This document shows, piece by piece, positions 14,945 to 15,323 of a DNA stretch of 15,323 nt. Source of the DNA: an uncultured Chlorobiales bacterium (GTDB taxonomy: Bacteria > Bacteroidota > Chlorobiia > Chlorobiales > Chlorobiaceae); the NCBI GenBank assembly GCA_903901395.1, contig CAIUQW010000175.1:1-15323 (forward strand). The letters are read 5' to 3'. The notes below the pieces were generated by a model. That model saw nothing but the letters and a program-made list of their open reading frames with translations, was not told the DNA's origin and did no database searches. The translations under genes were made by a program, and so were the position numbers. Position 1 is the first letter of the stretch, and each line of letters begins with the position of its first letter.

Positions 14945-15323
14945 ATGAAAGAACATATACGAATAGGATTTATCGGTAGTGGATGGGCGCAGGTGGCGCA
15001 GGCCCCGGCCTTTTCGCTGATGGAGGATGTCGAACTCGCGGCGGTCGCCAGTCCGACGGAGAAACGCCGCCAGAAGTTCATGGATCGCTGTGGCATTCCG
15101 GCTGGATACGCCGACTGGCGCGAGATGCTTCAGGAGTGCCCGCTCGACATGGTGTGCGTCACCACGCCGACCTGGCTGCACGAGCCGATGGTGACGGGCG
15201 TGCTCGAAAGCGGGTGCAGCGTGCTCTGCGAAAAGCCCTTCGCGCTGACCGTCGAGGAGGCGGAGCGCATGAACGCGCTGGCGATGAAATCGCCCGGTAT
15301 CGCGCTCATCGACCATCAGTTAC
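14945..15323 (+). CDS. Gfo/Idh/MocA-family oxidoreductase (5' part)
   Basis: Truncated by the window end after 126 residues. The N-terminal Rossmann fold IRIGFIGSGWAQVAQAPAF has the GxGxxx dinucleotide loop, followed by VASPTEKRR at the second strand, DMVCVTTPTWLHEP, and LCEKPFALTVEEA with the family's conserved EKP (96-98). IDHQL near the end leads to the substrate domain. These enzymes use NAD(P) to oxidise or reduce sugars, inositols or related substrates; biliverdin reductases also belong here. The substrate cannot be told from this part. ATG 14945 is preferred since the fold begins at once; an in-frame ATG at 14933 adds four residues. Neither has a Shine-Dalgarno sequence. Confidence 0.85.
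   Translation, partial: MKEHIRIGFIGSGWAQVAQAPAFSLMEDVELAAVASPTEKRRQKFMDRCGIPAGYADWREMLQECPLDMVCVTTPTWLHEPMVTGVLESGCSVLCEKPFALTVEEAERMNALAMKSPGIALIDHQL

Overview
The window is G+C-rich bacterial chromosome with one A+T-rich patch (about 5990-8700). An oxygen-independent HemN, PurE, a type II NADH dehydrogenase, a small DUF3098-like membrane protein and the general codon style suggest a green sulfur bacterium (Chlorobi, possibly Chlorobaculum). That placement is inference from protein resemblance, not a database match. No rRNA, tRNA, CRISPR array or complete insertion sequence was seen.

Region 1 (204-5927, + strand) reads as one regulatory circuit and its output. A membrane histidine kinase with a large extracytoplasmic sensor domain is followed by an NtrC-type response regulator that activates sigma-54 promoters. 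Downstream lie a 7+2+7 palindrome with a repeated half-site, an intrinsic terminator, and then a near-consensus sigma-54 (-24/-12) promoter. That promoter faces three genes: two tiny secreted proteins with DxDGDG calcium-type loops, and an outer-membrane beta-barrel protein. A second strong terminator hairpin between the first and second small genes probably makes the first far more abundant. The kinase/regulator layout recalls ZraSR-like systems, which control a small periplasmic metal-binding protein.

Region 2 (about 5990-8700, genes on the - strand) is the A+T-rich islet. It carries an ABC/OLD-like AAA ATPase followed after 3 bases by a small protein with a PD-(D/E)XK nuclease pattern, then, 15 bases further on, a Fic gene. 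The Fic gene is broken by a frameshift and a nonsense codon, although its catalytic motif and C-terminal self-inhibition motif survive. ATPase plus small nuclease is a typical anti-phage layout that I cannot assign to a named system; this is the best candidate for an undescribed system here. About 380 bases next to it (8366-8745) contain nothing I can identify.

Region 3 (8757-13320, - strand) is housekeeping: purE with a cupin (DUF985) gene, then NDH-2 with a small membrane protein, an ArgD-type aminotransferase and a DUF3098-like membrane protein. Most neighbours overlap slightly. The 485-base gap upstream of NDH-2 holds an 80-base hairpin-forming dispersed repeat, with a degenerate second copy at 119-150.

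Region 4 (13446-15323, + strand) holds hemN, a strong terminator, and the 5' part of a Gfo/Idh/MocA oxidoreductase that runs off the end.
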